Counted from the stretch's first letter, positions 40,525 through 49,067 are shown. The stretch: DNA of 49,236 nt from Lachnospiraceae bacterium (GCA_900771995.1 CAAGQC010000106.1:1-49236), one strand, 5' to 3'. Program-made: numbers and translations. Notes: generated by a model from the sequence alone, not told the origin.

Positions 40525-40914
40525 ATGAGGAGTTTCGGTGAGATTCTGGCATCCCTGCGGGAAGAACGGGGGATCTATCAGAAAGAACTGGCTGCCATAC
40601 TGAAAGTATCCGTTGGCACCATCTCGAACTATGAGAACAATATCCACTTTCCGGATCAGGAAGCATTATTACGACTGGCGGACTATTTCGGAGTCACGAC
40701 CGATTATCTGTTGGGCCGCACTCCTTATCGCTATCCTCTGGAGACACTGCACGAAGAATGTGCTCACGATGTCACGATCTCCGATCTGGTGGAGACCATT
40801 CGACGTTTTAATGCGCAGAATATCACCTCTTTACTGGATTATCTGGATCTGCTGGAATTAAGACAAATGGCAGAGTCCCCTCAGGAAAACCCTGCCACGG
40901 ATGAAAATCTGTAA
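40525..40914 (+). CDS. XRE family transcriptional regulator
   Basis: The 129-residue protein has an N-terminal XRE/Cro helix-turn-helix (about 4-62: LREERGIYQKELAAIL then VGTISNYENNIHFP and LADYFGVTTDYLLGR), followed by a helical C-terminus. The start at 40525 has GAGG four bases upstream; an ATG at 40513 has none. It is a lone plus-strand gene preceded by a very AT-rich stretch of about 150 bases, divergent from eno and convergent with the TPR lipoprotein gene. Its targets are unknown. Confidence 0.9.
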   Translation: MRSFGEILASLREERGIYQKELAAILKVSVGTISNYENNIHFPDQEALLRLADYFGVTTDYLLGRTPYRYPLETLHEECAHDVTISDLVETIRRFNAQNITSLLDYLDLLELRQMAESPQENPATDENL

Positions 40915-40926
40915 ATTCCGTTTTCA

Positions 40927-41973
40927 TTATCTGGTAGACAGAAAAGCCTGCTCCCGGATGGCCGTCTGGTCGTCCGGGTAATTTTGTAAATAGATCTTTA
41001 ACAAAACTGCCGCCTTCTGGTATTCTTCCAGATATTCATATGCCACGATCTCATTAAAGGACAGGGTCTGCATCAGTTCGTTGCCTTCGATCTGCTCTCC
41101 TGCCTGAAATGCCTCCAGCGCTTTCTGATATTCCTTCTTTGCCATTTCACATAAGCCCAGCTGATTATAGATCTCTGCGTTCGGCCCCTGCTTGGACAGA
41201 TAATTGTTGTAGACACTGGATGCGTAATTATAATCTCCGGTAGCCTCATAGGATCTGCCCAGATAGAGATAGCTGTCCGCGCCACCCTTATCCTTGGCCT
41301 CTTCCAGCGCAAGATACGCTTTCTGGTATTCTCCCAGATAATAGTAGATCCTTCCGCTGTCATAAGCATCCAGCTGTTTGGCCGTATCCAGTACATTCTG
41401 CAGGTATTCCTGTCCTACTTCCCGGTAGCCGTGCTCTGCCAGGACTTCATAGATATCGATCAGTCTGTCATAATTTTTCGGATCCATGGAGATCACCCGG
41501 TCGAAATCGGCCTTGGAACTCTCATAATCTCCCAGTTCCAGTTCCACGGATCCCCGTAGGAAATAGGCATCCTTTTCCTCCGGTTTCAGTCCCAGAATCG
41601 CATCATAGACTTTTTTCGCCTCCGCCGGCTGGCCGTTCTTGGTATAGGCTGCCGCCAGATAGTAGTTCATATCATAGTCCACGTTCTGGACCCAGCCGTC
41701 ACTGAGTTCCAGTGCCTGTGTAAAATATTCCACGGCCTGATCGTACTCCGTCAGCCCCATACTGGCGATTCCTCTGCCTCTTGCAAGCAATCGGCTGTCC
41801 TCCCCCAGTCCTTCCGCTTCGTCAAAGGCGCTCAATGCTCCCTGATAGTCCAGCGTCTCTACGAGCTGCATTCCTTCGTTGATCTTCGTTGTATCACTGC
41901 CGCAGCCTGTCAGCATGCCAATCATCAGACAGCAGACGCCTGCTGCCGCTATTTTCCTGTGTATTTTTCCCAT
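40927..41973 (-). CDS. TPR-repeat lipoprotein
   Basis: The 348-residue protein starts with a lipoprotein signal ending LTGCGSD (Cys24) and is filled with tetratricopeptide repeats, for example YDQAVEYFTQALEL, PEEKDAYFLRGSVELELGDY and YQKALEAFQAGEQIEG. It should be anchored on the outer face of the membrane as a protein-interaction scaffold. Start 41973 has GGAGG upstream and gives the correct signal peptide. It follows mscL by 37 bases and is likely co-transcribed with it. Confidence 0.9.
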   Translation of the reverse strand: MGKIHRKIAAAGVCCLMIGMLTGCGSDTTKINEGMQLVETLDYQGALSAFDEAEGLGEDSRLLARGRGIASMGLTEYDQAVEYFTQALELSDGWVQNVDYDMNYYLAAAYTKNGQPAEAKKVYDAILGLKPEEKDAYFLRGSVELELGDYESSKADFDRVISMDPKNYDRLIDIYEVLAEHGYREVGQEYLQNVLDTAKQLDAYDSGRIYYYLGEYQKAYLALEEAKDKGGADSYLYLGRSYEATGDYNYASSVYNNYLSKQGPNAEIYNQLGLCEMAKKEYQKALEAFQAGEQIEGNELMQTLSFNEIVAYEYLEEYQKAAVLLKIYLQNYPDDQTAIREQAFLSTR

Positions 41974-42010
41974 GCTTTCCTCCACGGTCCTGTCTGTATA
42001 TTGCCTGTTC

Positions 42011-42454
42011 CTATTTATTGCTTCCGTCCAGCTGTGAGGTGCAATGAGGACATCTTGTAGCATCGATGGCGATCTCACTCTTGCAGAACGGGCATTTCTT
42101 CGTCGTAGGTGCCGCAGGGGTCTCTTCCTTGTGATGCAGGGTATCTCCCAGCTTATTGATGAATTTTACCAGACAGAAAATAACAAATGCCGTGATCAGA
42201 AAATTAATGACTGCGGTGATAAAATTACCGTACATCAATACCGGTGCGGTATCACTGCTTCCCAGCTTTACATATAAATTGGAAAAATCCGTGCCTCCGA
42301 AGATTGCCAGGATCGGTGTCAGAATATCCTGATTCAGAGAAGTAACGATAGCGGTAAATGCTCCGCCGACGATCACGCCGACTGCCATATCCATTACATT
42401 TCCCCTCAGAATAAACTTTTTAAATTCCTGGATGAATCCGCTTTTCTTGCTCAT
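42011..42454 (-). CDS. mscL: Large-conductance mechanosensitive channel with C-terminal zinc ribbon
   Basis: The 147-residue protein has the MscL core: FKKFILRGNVMDMAVGVIVGGAFTAIVTSL (first helix, gate) and a second helix near 78-100 that precedes the cytoplasmic bundle. After residue 110 the usual short helix is replaced by a linker and a zinc ribbon with CPFC (121-124) and CPHC (135-138). The core opens under membrane tension to protect from osmotic shock. GGAAGG precedes the start at 42454. Confidence 0.95.
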   Translation of the reverse strand: MSKKSGFIQEFKKFILRGNVMDMAVGVIVGGAFTAIVTSLNQDILTPILAIFGGTDFSNLYVKLGSSDTAPVLMYGNFITAVINFLITAFVIFCLVKFINKLGDTLHHKEETPAAPTTKKCPFCKSEIAIDATRCPHCTSQLDGSNK

Positions 42455-42483
42455 TTTTCTCTTCCTTCCTCTTATGGTATTGT

Positions 42484-42524
42484 AGTTCGACCTGCGCCAT
42501 TCCACGTTCGACCCGCGCCATTCA
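42484..42524. repeat. Two-copy tandem repeat upstream of mscL
   Basis: GTTCGACCTGCGCCATTCCAC is followed directly by GTTCGACCCGCGCCATTCAC. The complement contains GAATGGCGCGG, which also occurs in the structured element at 34674-34684. Confidence 0.7.
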
Positions 42525-42563
42525 CAAAGTCGCGCTATTAAATTTTATTCTAGCATACCCCCC

Positions 42564-42593
42564 TTGAAACCTCAATAGGAAATGGGGTATACT
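42564..42593 (+). promoter_or_regulatory. Promoter of holA
   Basis: TTGAAA (42564-42569) and TATACT (42588-42593) with an 18-base spacer. Confidence 0.7.
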
Positions 42594-42646
42594 CTTTTAG
42601 GAATATAATGCAGGGAAAACCTTATTTTTCCGGAAAGGATCACGTC

Positions 42647-43627
42647 ATGCAGCGGATCAACGAAGACATTAAGACGGGCAATTTCAAACAGATCTACCTG
42701 CTCTACGGAGAGGAACGTTATCTGAAAAACCAGTACACGACCCGTCTGCGCAAAGCTCTGTGTCAGGATGGCGACGAAATGAACACCCATTTCTATCAGG
42801 GGAAGGATTTCTCTCTGGGGGAAGTCATTGATCTGGCAGAGACGCTGCCTTTTCTGGCACAGCGCCGGGTCATGTTCTTCAAGGACACCGGACTCTTCAA
42901 ATCCGGCGGGGAAAAGCTGGCAGAATATCTGGCAAGCCCCAACGACACCACCTTTTTCGTGTTCACGGAGAGTGAGGTGGATAAGCGCAGCAAGCTCTAC
43001 AAGGCTGTACAGTCCAAAGGCTATGCGGCAGAGTTCACCGTGCAGGATGAGAACTCCCTGAAACGCTGGATCGCCGGCATTTTAGGCAGAGAAGGGAAAA
43101 AAATCTCTGAGAATACAGCACAGCTGCTGCTCTCCAAGACCGGCACGGACATGGAAAATATCCAGATGGAATTAGAAAAGCTGATCTGTTACTGTCTGGA
43201 CCGGGATGTGGTCACTGCGGAGGATGTGGAAGCGGTCTGCACCACCCGCATCACCAATCATATCTTCGACATGGTAAATGCCATAGCGGAAAAGCAGCCC
43301 CAGAAGGCGCTGCAGCTCTATTACGATCTGCTGGCCTTAAAGGAGCCTCCCATGCGGGTGCTGTTCCTGATCGCCAGACAGTGTAACCTCCTGCTCCAGA
43401 CCAAGGAATTAAAAAGCCGCGGTCACGACAACAAAACCATTGCCTCCAAGATTGGTGTGCCGCCCTTTGCCGCCGGGAAATATGTAGCGCAGGCCTCTCA
43501 CTTCAAGACTTCCGTGCTGAAAAATGCTGTAAAGCAGTGCGTAGAGACCGAGGAAGCCGTGAAATCCGGACGGATGAATGATATGATGAGTGTGGAGATA
43601 TTGATTTTATCGGTATTGCCCTCATAA
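42647..43627 (+). CDS. holA: DNA polymerase III subunit delta
   Basis: The 326-residue protein is the clamp-loader delta subunit that opens the sliding clamp. Recognised by IYLLYGEERYLKNQY near the N-terminus, TLPFLAQRRVMFFKD, and the C-terminal collar helices (KEPPMRVLFLIARQCNLLLQTKELK). Start 42647 is preferred because the ATG at 42608 is only about 15 bases from the promoter -10; AAAGGA lies upstream of 42647. A single gene with its own promoter and terminator, divergent from mscL. Confidence 0.94.
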   Translation: MQRINEDIKTGNFKQIYLLYGEERYLKNQYTTRLRKALCQDGDEMNTHFYQGKDFSLGEVIDLAETLPFLAQRRVMFFKDTGLFKSGGEKLAEYLASPNDTTFFVFTESEVDKRSKLYKAVQSKGYAAEFTVQDENSLKRWIAGILGREGKKISENTAQLLLSKTGTDMENIQMELEKLICYCLDRDVVTAEDVEAVCTTRITNHIFDMVNAIAEKQPQKALQLYYDLLALKEPPMRVLFLIARQCNLLLQTKELKSRGHDNKTIASKIGVPPFAAGKYVAQASHFKTSVLKNAVKQCVETEEAVKSGRMNDMMSVEILILSVLPS

Positions 43628-43641
43628 CTGCGGAATTTTAT

Positions 43642-43686
43642 AAAAAGCCCATGAGCAGGTCATGTGCCTGCGCATGGGCTTCTTCT
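43642..43686. terminator. Terminator after holA
   Basis: AAGCCCATG and CATGGGCTT enclose an inner GCAGG/CCTGC pair, with T-rich sequence after it on the plus strand. It also separates the converging lipoprotein gene. Confidence 0.75.
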
Positions 43687-43688
43687 AT

Positions 43689-44225
43689 TTAATTACTGTT
43701 GAGTTCCGCTTCCTCGATCCGGCAGCTGGCAACTACCTGTGAAATCAGTTTTTTATATTTCTTATAATCCTTTTCCTGCATCTGGATTTCCAGTTCATAG
43801 CATCCAGATCCGGTAAAATCACCTTCAAAAACATAGGACTCCCTTACCAGTTCTCCCTCTGTTGCCATTCCGTGAAGTGCCGTGAGTTCCTCATTCACCT
43901 TCACTGTCTCCAAATCATTGTAATCCACCACATAATAGGGAGACACCCGGTTGCTCAAATAGATCCAGTTTTCCTGTCTGTCATCCGTATAAATCTGAAT
44001 TCCTTCGTCCGGACTGGCTTCCTCTGTCTCGGTTGCCGGCCACCCTTCCCGGACCTCTGCCATCCATTCCGCTGGTCTGGCTATGCTTAAAGTAAACCCT
44101 GCTGCCTCATTCGTGTATTCACAGCGGATCATTTCCTGCTTTCCGCAGCCGCTCATTGCCCATCCACCCGCAAAAATGCACATACATAAAGTAACAATTT
44201 GTATTAATTTTTTGATTCTTTTCAT
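43689..44225 (-). CDS. Lipoprotein of unknown function
   Basis: The 178-residue protein has a lipoprotein signal (IVTLCMCIFAGGWAMSGCGK, Cys27) and a mature domain with the pattern of a beta-rich stress or PsbP-like lipoprotein (AAGFTLSIARPAEWMAEVREGW, SGCYELEIQM). No enzymatic motif is seen. It follows the truncated ECF sigma gene by 32 bases in the same direction. If the sigma factor was once complete, this could be its target or a remnant of its sensing partner (inference). Confidence 0.8.
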   Translation of the reverse strand: MKRIKKLIQIVTLCMCIFAGGWAMSGCGKQEMIRCEYTNEAAGFTLSIARPAEWMAEVREGWPATETEEASPDEGIQIYTDDRQENWIYLSNRVSPYYVVDYNDLETVKVNEELTALHGMATEGELVRESYVFEGDFTGSGCYELEIQMQEKDYKKYKKLISQVVASCRIEEAELNSN

Positions 44226-44257
44226 ATATGTAACCTTCCTTTACCATTAATAACGAA

Positions 44258-44635
44258 TTACCTTCTAATGTTTGTTACATAAAAATATATATTTTCGACT
44301 TCTGTTTCCATATAAGATAACGGAATGCTGCTCTCTCCCAATTCATCCACGGATATTTCTCTGTTGATCTGGCGTTTCTTTTTCCGGTATATATCAATGG
44401 TCGCATTTTTGGTTACCGTAATCAGATAACGCTTTGTTTCTAAAGTATCCACCTCTCCAATTTTCTTCATATTCCCGGCTATTTTCATAAATGCATCATG
44501 CACCGCGTCCTCCGCCAGAAAGTTATCCTGCAAAATGTTGCACGCCACTTTTAGCATCAGGCACCTGTACTTTTCATAGAGGATCACAAACTTTCTTTTC
44601 TCCTCTTCTCCATCAATCATCATCAGGCAAATCAT
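44258..44635 (-). CDS. ECF-type sigma factor lacking region 4
   Basis: The 125-residue protein has sigma region 2 (FVILYEKYRCLMLKVACNILQD, AEDAVHDAFMKIA, LETKRYLITVTKNATIDIYRKKKR), which binds core polymerase and the -10. It ends YMETEVENIYFYVTNIRR and has no region 4, which would recognise the -35. Only 32 bases separate its stop from the next gene, so region 4 is deleted rather than frameshifted. An ECF-type promoter lies upstream. It may be a broken gene or a minimal sigma-like protein; the former is more likely. Confidence 0.82.
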   Translation of the reverse strand: MICLMMIDGEEEKRKFVILYEKYRCLMLKVACNILQDNFLAEDAVHDAFMKIAGNMKKIGEVDTLETKRYLITVTKNATIDIYRKKKRQINREISVDELGESSIPLSYMETEVENIYFYVTNIRR

Positions 44636-44666
44636 GTCTTATCCCCTTTTTGTCCTGCCAAATAGA

Positions 44667-44695
44667 ATAACGATTTCATTTTCTACATTGTTACA
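44667..44695 (-). promoter_or_regulatory. ECF-type promoter of the sigma gene
   Basis: Minus-strand TGTAAC (44690-44695) and CGTTAT (44667-44672) with a 17-base spacer resemble autoregulated ECF promoters (TGWAAC, CGT). Confidence 0.5.
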
Positions 44696-44804
44696 AAAAA
44701 GTATAAAAATTTCAATATCTTATCCCGCTCTCAAAAGTCGTTTTATCGAATGGGAAAAACTGATTCATATGTTCAAAACCTCGGATTCCGCTATACGCAG
44801 ATGA

Positions 44805-44842
44805 TAAGAAAAACGCTTCTGGCATGCTGACCAAAAGCGTTT
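44805..44842 (-). terminator. Terminator of the PadR-SEDS unit
   Basis: AAACGCTTTTGG pairs with CCAGAAGCGTTT across an 8-base loop, with a T tail on the minus strand. Another hairpin, GTCCATG/CATGGAC, lies at 44857-44885. Confidence 0.75.
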
Positions 44843-44904
44843 CGTCTACAGTCTGAGTCCATGGACAGTTTTTCTGTTCATGGACTTTTATCTGTATTAT
44901 AGTT

Positions 44905-46290
44905 TTACACATTTAAGTTCAAAGTGATCGTCTTCTGCAGGGAGACCTGTGATGCCTTAAGTTTTTTGGGATATACGTCCTTGTACCGGTAGATACTCAG
45001 GATAATTCCCACCAGTGCATAGCACAGTAAAATATTATTTCTGCCAACAGATAAGAACGGCAGGAACGTTGTCGTCAGCGGAACCCAACCAAAAATTCCT
45101 GCGAGGTTCAGGGAAATATTTAATAAAATGATCATTCCGCATCCGAATCCCATCACCATGCCAAGTTCATTTTTCTGTCGAACTGAAGTTCCGAACATAA
45201 ACACCACCAATGCCGCCAGAAGAACGATCACAACAATTCCGGCTAACTTTCCGTAACTGTTCAGAATATAGGAAAAAACGTAATCTTTATTAAATTCCGG
45301 CAAACCTTCGAGCACATTGTTTCCGCTGTTTCCCCAAAGTAAAATGTTCTCATTAAATTTATGAAGCATGGACGTCATGTAATATGCGTTTCCGGAACGA
45401 GATAAAAAGTCCCGGATTCTTTCTTCCTGATACACTACCAGTATATGAAGTGCATACATTGCAGCCAGCAACAGGACAGGCAAAACCGTAAAAAGCATCC
45501 ACATACCGATAATCGTCTTTTTCACAGGCACTTTAAACCAGCCCTTCCAAATAGCCACCGTAAGTTCTATCAGCATACTGACCATCATGATGACGGCAAC
45601 ACCGAGGCATGGAATCCAAAACGTAATGAAAACCGGAAGAACCAGCCATAGGAGTGCTTTTAACAATGCCAGAGCACCACCGTTTCTGTATTTATATAAG
45701 ATAGCCCCATAAATCGGCACATAGAACATCATCAGGGAAGTAATCGACACTCGGAACATTCCAAATCCAACCCAGTTGCCGACTCCATTAATATCCACAC
45801 CGAAAAAGCCAGTCAGCCGCAATCCTCCCAGAATAAGTATAAATATTCCAATAAACCTGGAGTACTTTGCAATTACCGTATAATCCAGAAAGTAGATCAC
45901 ACACATGAGAAGGAATCCTATCACAATACATGAGACAAACCCCTCTGTAGTATACCGATATGCTTCCTGTCTCCATGTTTCCAAATCCTGATAACCGGGC
46001 TGCAAAAGAATGGATTGCTGTATCAGAATGCCCAACAGGCTTAAAATTCCTACTATCAAAAGTAATTTCCATGCGATCTTGGGCTTATGGATCCTGTCCA
46101 GAGAAATCCCAACTTCTACCGGGTCTCCCATGTCCGCAACCGCATTTTTCTCTGCTTCCTCATAAGTCATTCCCTCGGAAAGATTGTCCTCGATCTGACT
46201 CTCTATATGATCTCTTATTTCCTCGGCAATATAGGGTCTGGCTTTTTTACAGCGGATCTGTGACAACAGTTTTTCCAAATATGTCTCCAT
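44905..46290 (-). CDS. SEDS (FtsW/RodA/SpoVE) protein with N-terminal HAAS domain
   Basis: The 461-residue protein starts with a cytoplasmic HAAS/permease-prefix domain (about 1-70: ETYLEKLLSQIRCKKARPYI ... MTYEEAEKNAVADMGDPVEVG), followed by about ten membrane helices of the SEDS family, the peptidoglycan glycosyltransferases. The loop PEFNKDYVFSYILNSYGKLAG aligns with the family's catalytic loop (PExxxDFIF) and keeps Asp336. It overlaps neighbouring PadR closely (start at 46290, PadR stop 46293). The HAAS domain probably couples it to PadR-linked regulation (inference). Confidence 0.9.
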   Translation of the reverse strand: METYLEKLLSQIRCKKARPYIAEEIRDHIESQIEDNLSEGMTYEEAEKNAVADMGDPVEVGISLDRIHKPKIAWKLLLIVGILSLLGILIQQSILLQPGYQDLETWRQEAYRYTTEGFVSCIVIGFLLMCVIYFLDYTVIAKYSRFIGIFILILGGLRLTGFFGVDINGVGNWVGFGMFRVSITSLMMFYVPIYGAILYKYRNGGALALLKALLWLVLPVFITFWIPCLGVAVIMMVSMLIELTVAIWKGWFKVPVKKTIIGMWMLFTVLPVLLLAAMYALHILVVYQEERIRDFLSRSGNAYYMTSMLHKFNENILLWGNSGNNVLEGLPEFNKDYVFSYILNSYGKLAGIVVIVLLAALVVFMFGTSVRQKNELGMVMGFGCGMIILLNISLNLAGIFGWVPLTTTFLPFLSVGRNNILLCYALVGIILSIYRYKDVYPKKLKASQVSLQKTITLNLNV

Positions 46291-46292
46291 GC

Positions 46293-46622
46293 CTATACCC
46301 CCATTGCCAGAACACTGGCTACCGCGGACTGATATTCTTCCCACTCCGCCTTCTTCGTCTCCAGTAATTTTCTGCCTTCTTTCGTAATGCTGTAATACTT
46401 TCTCGTCTTGCCCGCATATTCCTGCTCATATACCGTAAGCAGCCCCTTGGCTTCCAGACCGTGTAACAACGGATACAGCGTTCCCGCTTTCAATTCAAAT
46501 ACATTACAGGATTTCCTGCGTAAAGTATCGATCATTTCATATCCATACATATCCTTTTCCGCAAGCAATCTGAGCAAAAGCATCGTCATACTTCCCGACA
46601 TCAGTGATTTATCCACAGCCAT
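46293..46622 (-). CDS. PadR family transcriptional regulator
   Basis: The 109-residue PadR protein has the winged-helix pattern (SGSMTMLLLRLLAEKDMYGYEMIDTLRR ... LKAGTLYPLLHGLEAKGLLT ... KTRKYYSITKEGRKLL). It is of the small PadR class, which represses its own gene and a partner. AAGGAGG precedes the start. A 22-base perfect inverted repeat overlaps its promoter. The SEDS gene follows with almost no gap, so both are one unit. Confidence 0.94.
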   Translation of the reverse strand: MAVDKSLMSGSMTMLLLRLLAEKDMYGYEMIDTLRRKSCNVFELKAGTLYPLLHGLEAKGLLTVYEQEYAGKTRKYYSITKEGRKLLETKKAEWEEYQSAVASVLAMGV

Positions 46623-46635
46623 TTTTTTACCTCCT

Positions 46636-46696
46636 TATATAGATAACCGATATATATCTTTGTCTATAATATATATCGGTTATCTATATATGTCAA
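46636..46696 (-). promoter_or_regulatory. PadR promoter with large palindromic operator
   Basis: Minus-strand TTGACA (46691-46696) and TATATT (46668-46673) have a 17-base spacer. Two 22-base arms that are exact complements (46636-46657 and 46669-46690), each containing GATAACCGATATATAT, overlap the promoter. Confidence 0.75.
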
Positions 46697-46757
46697 TATT
46701 TATTTTTAACCATCGCTGACGGTATAGTTCTTATCTGTTGATGATTCCGGAGAACCG

Positions 46758-47417
46758 TCATTCCCACATTCCCGTCACAAAGCACATCAGCGCTGCCCAG
46801 GTATATAAGGGATAAAACAGTCCCTGGTCATCCACGCCGTCTTTTAAGATTTTCTGTGCTTCTTCTCTGGTCAGTAATAAGAAGTCGTCAAAGCATTCCG
46901 AACCTACGGCGCCTTCCTGACTTACTTTCGGCATTTCTTCTCGGTTCAGGGTAATCTGCACCAGTGCATTGCTCTCGTCCGTCATGCCGGGGGTGCTGAA
47001 TACCAGAGGATTTACCAGACGGATGCTGTCGGTCTCTTCCAGTGTGATGCCGGTCTCCTCACGAAGTTCCCGGATGGCTGCATGGAGTACGGGATTTGCT
47101 TGTGCTGTATCTTCCGGGTCTAACAGCCCTGCCGGAACGCTTAACAGGAACTGTCCCGCCGGGTAACGGTACTCACGGCTTAAGCAAAGTCTCGGCTCCT
47201 GTCCTTTGATCTTTAGGATCACAACACAACTGACCGCATCCGGCAGCATCTGTCGGAATTCTCCGTCACTCTTTACCGCGGCCAGATTCTCTTTGCTTCT
47301 TCTGGTGGCGTCAAAATAATGTTTTCCCGGCTCATATTGCAGGTCAAATACTTTGATGAATCTGCTGTCATAGACGGTCTCTACCTGTTCCTTTTTTACG
47401 ATCGGTCTGTTCTCCAT
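46758..47417 (-). CDS. Nudix hydrolase
   Basis: The 219-residue protein has the core of the Nudix box (RELREETGI) preceded by PAGLLDPED. A five-residue insertion separates the first Gly/Glu part from the REL part compared with the GX5EX7REUXEEXGU pattern, which is seen in some ADP-ribose-type enzymes. The flanking FLLSVPAGLLDPE and VFSTPGMTDES features favour the ADP-sugar pyrophosphatase group. Start 47417 has GAGG eight bases away; the ATG at 47423 is too close to it. Lone gene downstream of the superoxide dismutase. Confidence 0.9.
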   Translation of the reverse strand: MENRPIVKKEQVETVYDSRFIKVFDLQYEPGKHYFDATRRSKENLAAVKSDGEFRQMLPDAVSCVVILKIKGQEPRLCLSREYRYPAGQFLLSVPAGLLDPEDTAQANPVLHAAIRELREETGITLEETDSIRLVNPLVFSTPGMTDESNALVQITLNREEMPKVSQEGAVGSECFDDFLLLTREEAQKILKDGVDDQGLFYPLYTWAALMCFVTGMWE

Positions 47418-47450
47418 TTTCATTTCCTCTTTCTGTTCCGCAGTCTTGTG

Positions 47451-48164
47451 CTATCTATCGTTTTCTTCTGCTGTGCTGTCATCGTTCTGCAGTTTTTCCG
47501 CTTCCCCGGCTGCTTTTTCCAGTCTGCAAAGCACCTGCTCATAACGCCGTCCTGCTTTTTTCCAGTGGATCAGCTTATGCCATCCCTCCACATAATCCGG
47601 TCTGCGGTTCTGGTACTGTAAATAATAGGCATGTTCCCACACATCTACAGGAAATATGGGGGTATACAATTTCAGATCCGGGACATCCTGATTCGCTGTC
47701 GTCAGGATCGCAAGGGCTCCGTCCTGATCGCTCACAAGCCATGCCCAGCCGGAACCAAAGACTCCCGTGGCTGCCTGGGACATCTGCTCTTTCCATTGTC
47801 TCACCGATCCGAAATCCCGGATCAGAGCCTCCTCCAGCGCTCCACAGGGCTCCTGTCCTGCCGGACTTCGCATACTGTCAAAATACAGCTGGTGGTTATA
47901 TACGCCGCCACCGTTATTGTGAATACTTTTCCGGGCCTCTTCCGGCAGGGACGCAAGTCTATTATCCTCCGAAGTGAGCAGTTCCGTCAAGGACATCTGC
48001 TGTAGCTGCGGATAATCGGCAAGAGTGGCGTTCAGCTTATCTACATAGGTCTTATAATGCTTATCGTGGTGAAAATGCAGTGTTTCCTCATCCAGTACCG
48101 GAAGCAATGCATCATATTCGTAGGGAAGGGGCTGTGCGACAAAAGGATAATGTTCTTCTAACAT
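47451..48164 (-). CDS. Fe/Mn superoxide dismutase
   Basis: The 237-residue protein has the metal ligands of the Fe/Mn family: His32 in TLHFHHDKHYKTYV, the His of VYNHQLYFDSM, and Asp and His in PVDVWEHAYYLQYQNRRPDYVEGW. GSGWAWLVSD is conserved. It has about 35 extra C-terminal residues, Lys/Glu/Ala-rich, of unknown role. Such enzymes detoxify superoxide in the cytoplasm. TTGGAG precedes the start. It lies downstream of the T-box gene and may be co-transcribed with it. Confidence 0.95.
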   Translation of the reverse strand: MLEEHYPFVAQPLPYEYDALLPVLDEETLHFHHDKHYKTYVDKLNATLADYPQLQQMSLTELLTSEDNRLASLPEEARKSIHNNGGGVYNHQLYFDSMRSPAGQEPCGALEEALIRDFGSVRQWKEQMSQAATGVFGSGWAWLVSDQDGALAILTTANQDVPDLKLYTPIFPVDVWEHAYYLQYQNRRPDYVEGWHKLIHWKKAGRRYEQVLCRLEKAAGEAEKLQNDDSTAEENDR

Positions 48165-48283
48165 GAGACTCCAATCCGCCTGCAGGATACAGGCTTACAA
48201 TCATACAATATTTACCATACGCCTAGTATATGCCGTCCCCACGGATTTTATTTTCGGATTTGCACTTTTGCAGTCGACCGCTC

Positions 48284-48745
48284 CTATGCTCTCTTTCTCT
48301 GCACGACCGGATAGATCTCTCTGGCATTTTCCAGACTCTGGCCGGATCTGACTTTCTGTACCTCTGCCGTCTCCTGTACAAGCAGCCATCCGCAGACTTC
48401 TTCTGCCAGCGGCTCTCCCTGCTCTTTTAACCAGAAGCTGACATTGGCCAGCATCTGTAAGTGATTCAGGATCGTATTGCGGCAGCGTCTGCGGTCTGTG
48501 ATGCGGGTCTTCCAGGGCTCACCCTCCGCATACAGCTGTGCCGCCTCCTGCAGATAGGCCCGGATCAAAGCGGTCTGTTCACGATCACTCTTCTGCAATT
48601 CCTCTGTGATCTTTTTGGTCTCCCAATACAGTTCCTCGCTGCATCGTCCCGCCGGAACGATCCCTTCCATGTATTTCTGTATAAAATGCAGGCTTTCATT
48701 CACCTGTCTGCAATATTCCCTGATCAGTTCTTCTCTTTTTGACAT
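48284..48745 (-). CDS. Helical protein of unknown family controlled by a T-box
   Basis: The 153-residue protein appears all-helical and charged, with few glycines (MSKREELIREYCRQVN, LYWETKKITEELQKSDREQTALIRAYLQEA, ILNHLQMLANVSFWLKEQG). I recognise no family. It is neither an aminoacyl-tRNA synthetase nor a transporter, the usual T-box targets. Its start codon follows the T-box terminator directly; the only ribosome-binding sequence (TAAGG) lies inside the terminator stem, so translation may also be controlled. The superoxide dismutase gene follows 119 bases downstream. Confidence 0.75.
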   Translation of the reverse strand: MSKREELIREYCRQVNESLHFIQKYMEGIVPAGRCSEELYWETKKITEELQKSDREQTALIRAYLQEAAQLYAEGEPWKTRITDRRRCRNTILNHLQMLANVSFWLKEQGEPLAEEVCGWLLVQETAEVQKVRSGQSLENAREIYPVVQRKRA

Positions 48746-48746
48746 A

Positions 48747-49062
48747 ATAAAAAACCGCCCTTAAATAAAAATTTAAGGGCGGAACATTCTTCCGCGGTAC
48801 CACCTTAATTCGCCCATCTCTTACGGGATCAGGCCTCTGCAACTACGGACAGGCAAACGCTTATCGATAGTCAGGTACGATAACGGGTACTCCCGTTGCA
48901 GCCTGTCCGCATCTGTCGGATATCCTATCCTCATGCGAAGTCGATGCAAAGCTCCGAGACCATGTTCAAAGAAGCCTTCCATATCCCTTCCCACCAGCCG
49001 GGACTCTCTGCGACGTATCTCTTCTCCTACTCTTCTCTTCACAGCCTTTATGTCTTTAACTG
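48747..49062 (-). promoter_or_regulatory. T-box leader
   Basis: The minus strand contains the T-box antiterminator sequence AGGTGGTACCGCG (48793-48805). Before the gene comes a terminator with the perfect stem CCGCCCTTAAAT/ATTTAAGGGCGG (48755-48782) and a T run. Upstream Stem I features include AGTA, an AGAGAG bulge, GGTGGGAA, and GAAC followed by ATG, so the specifier may be Met (tentative). Binding of uncharged tRNA would allow read-through. Confidence 0.9.
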
Positions 49063-49067
49063 CTTGT

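Noticed and set aside
44712..44912. A 66-codon minus-strand frame downstream of the SEDS gene
   Set aside because: It spans two terminator hairpins and has no ribosome-binding site.
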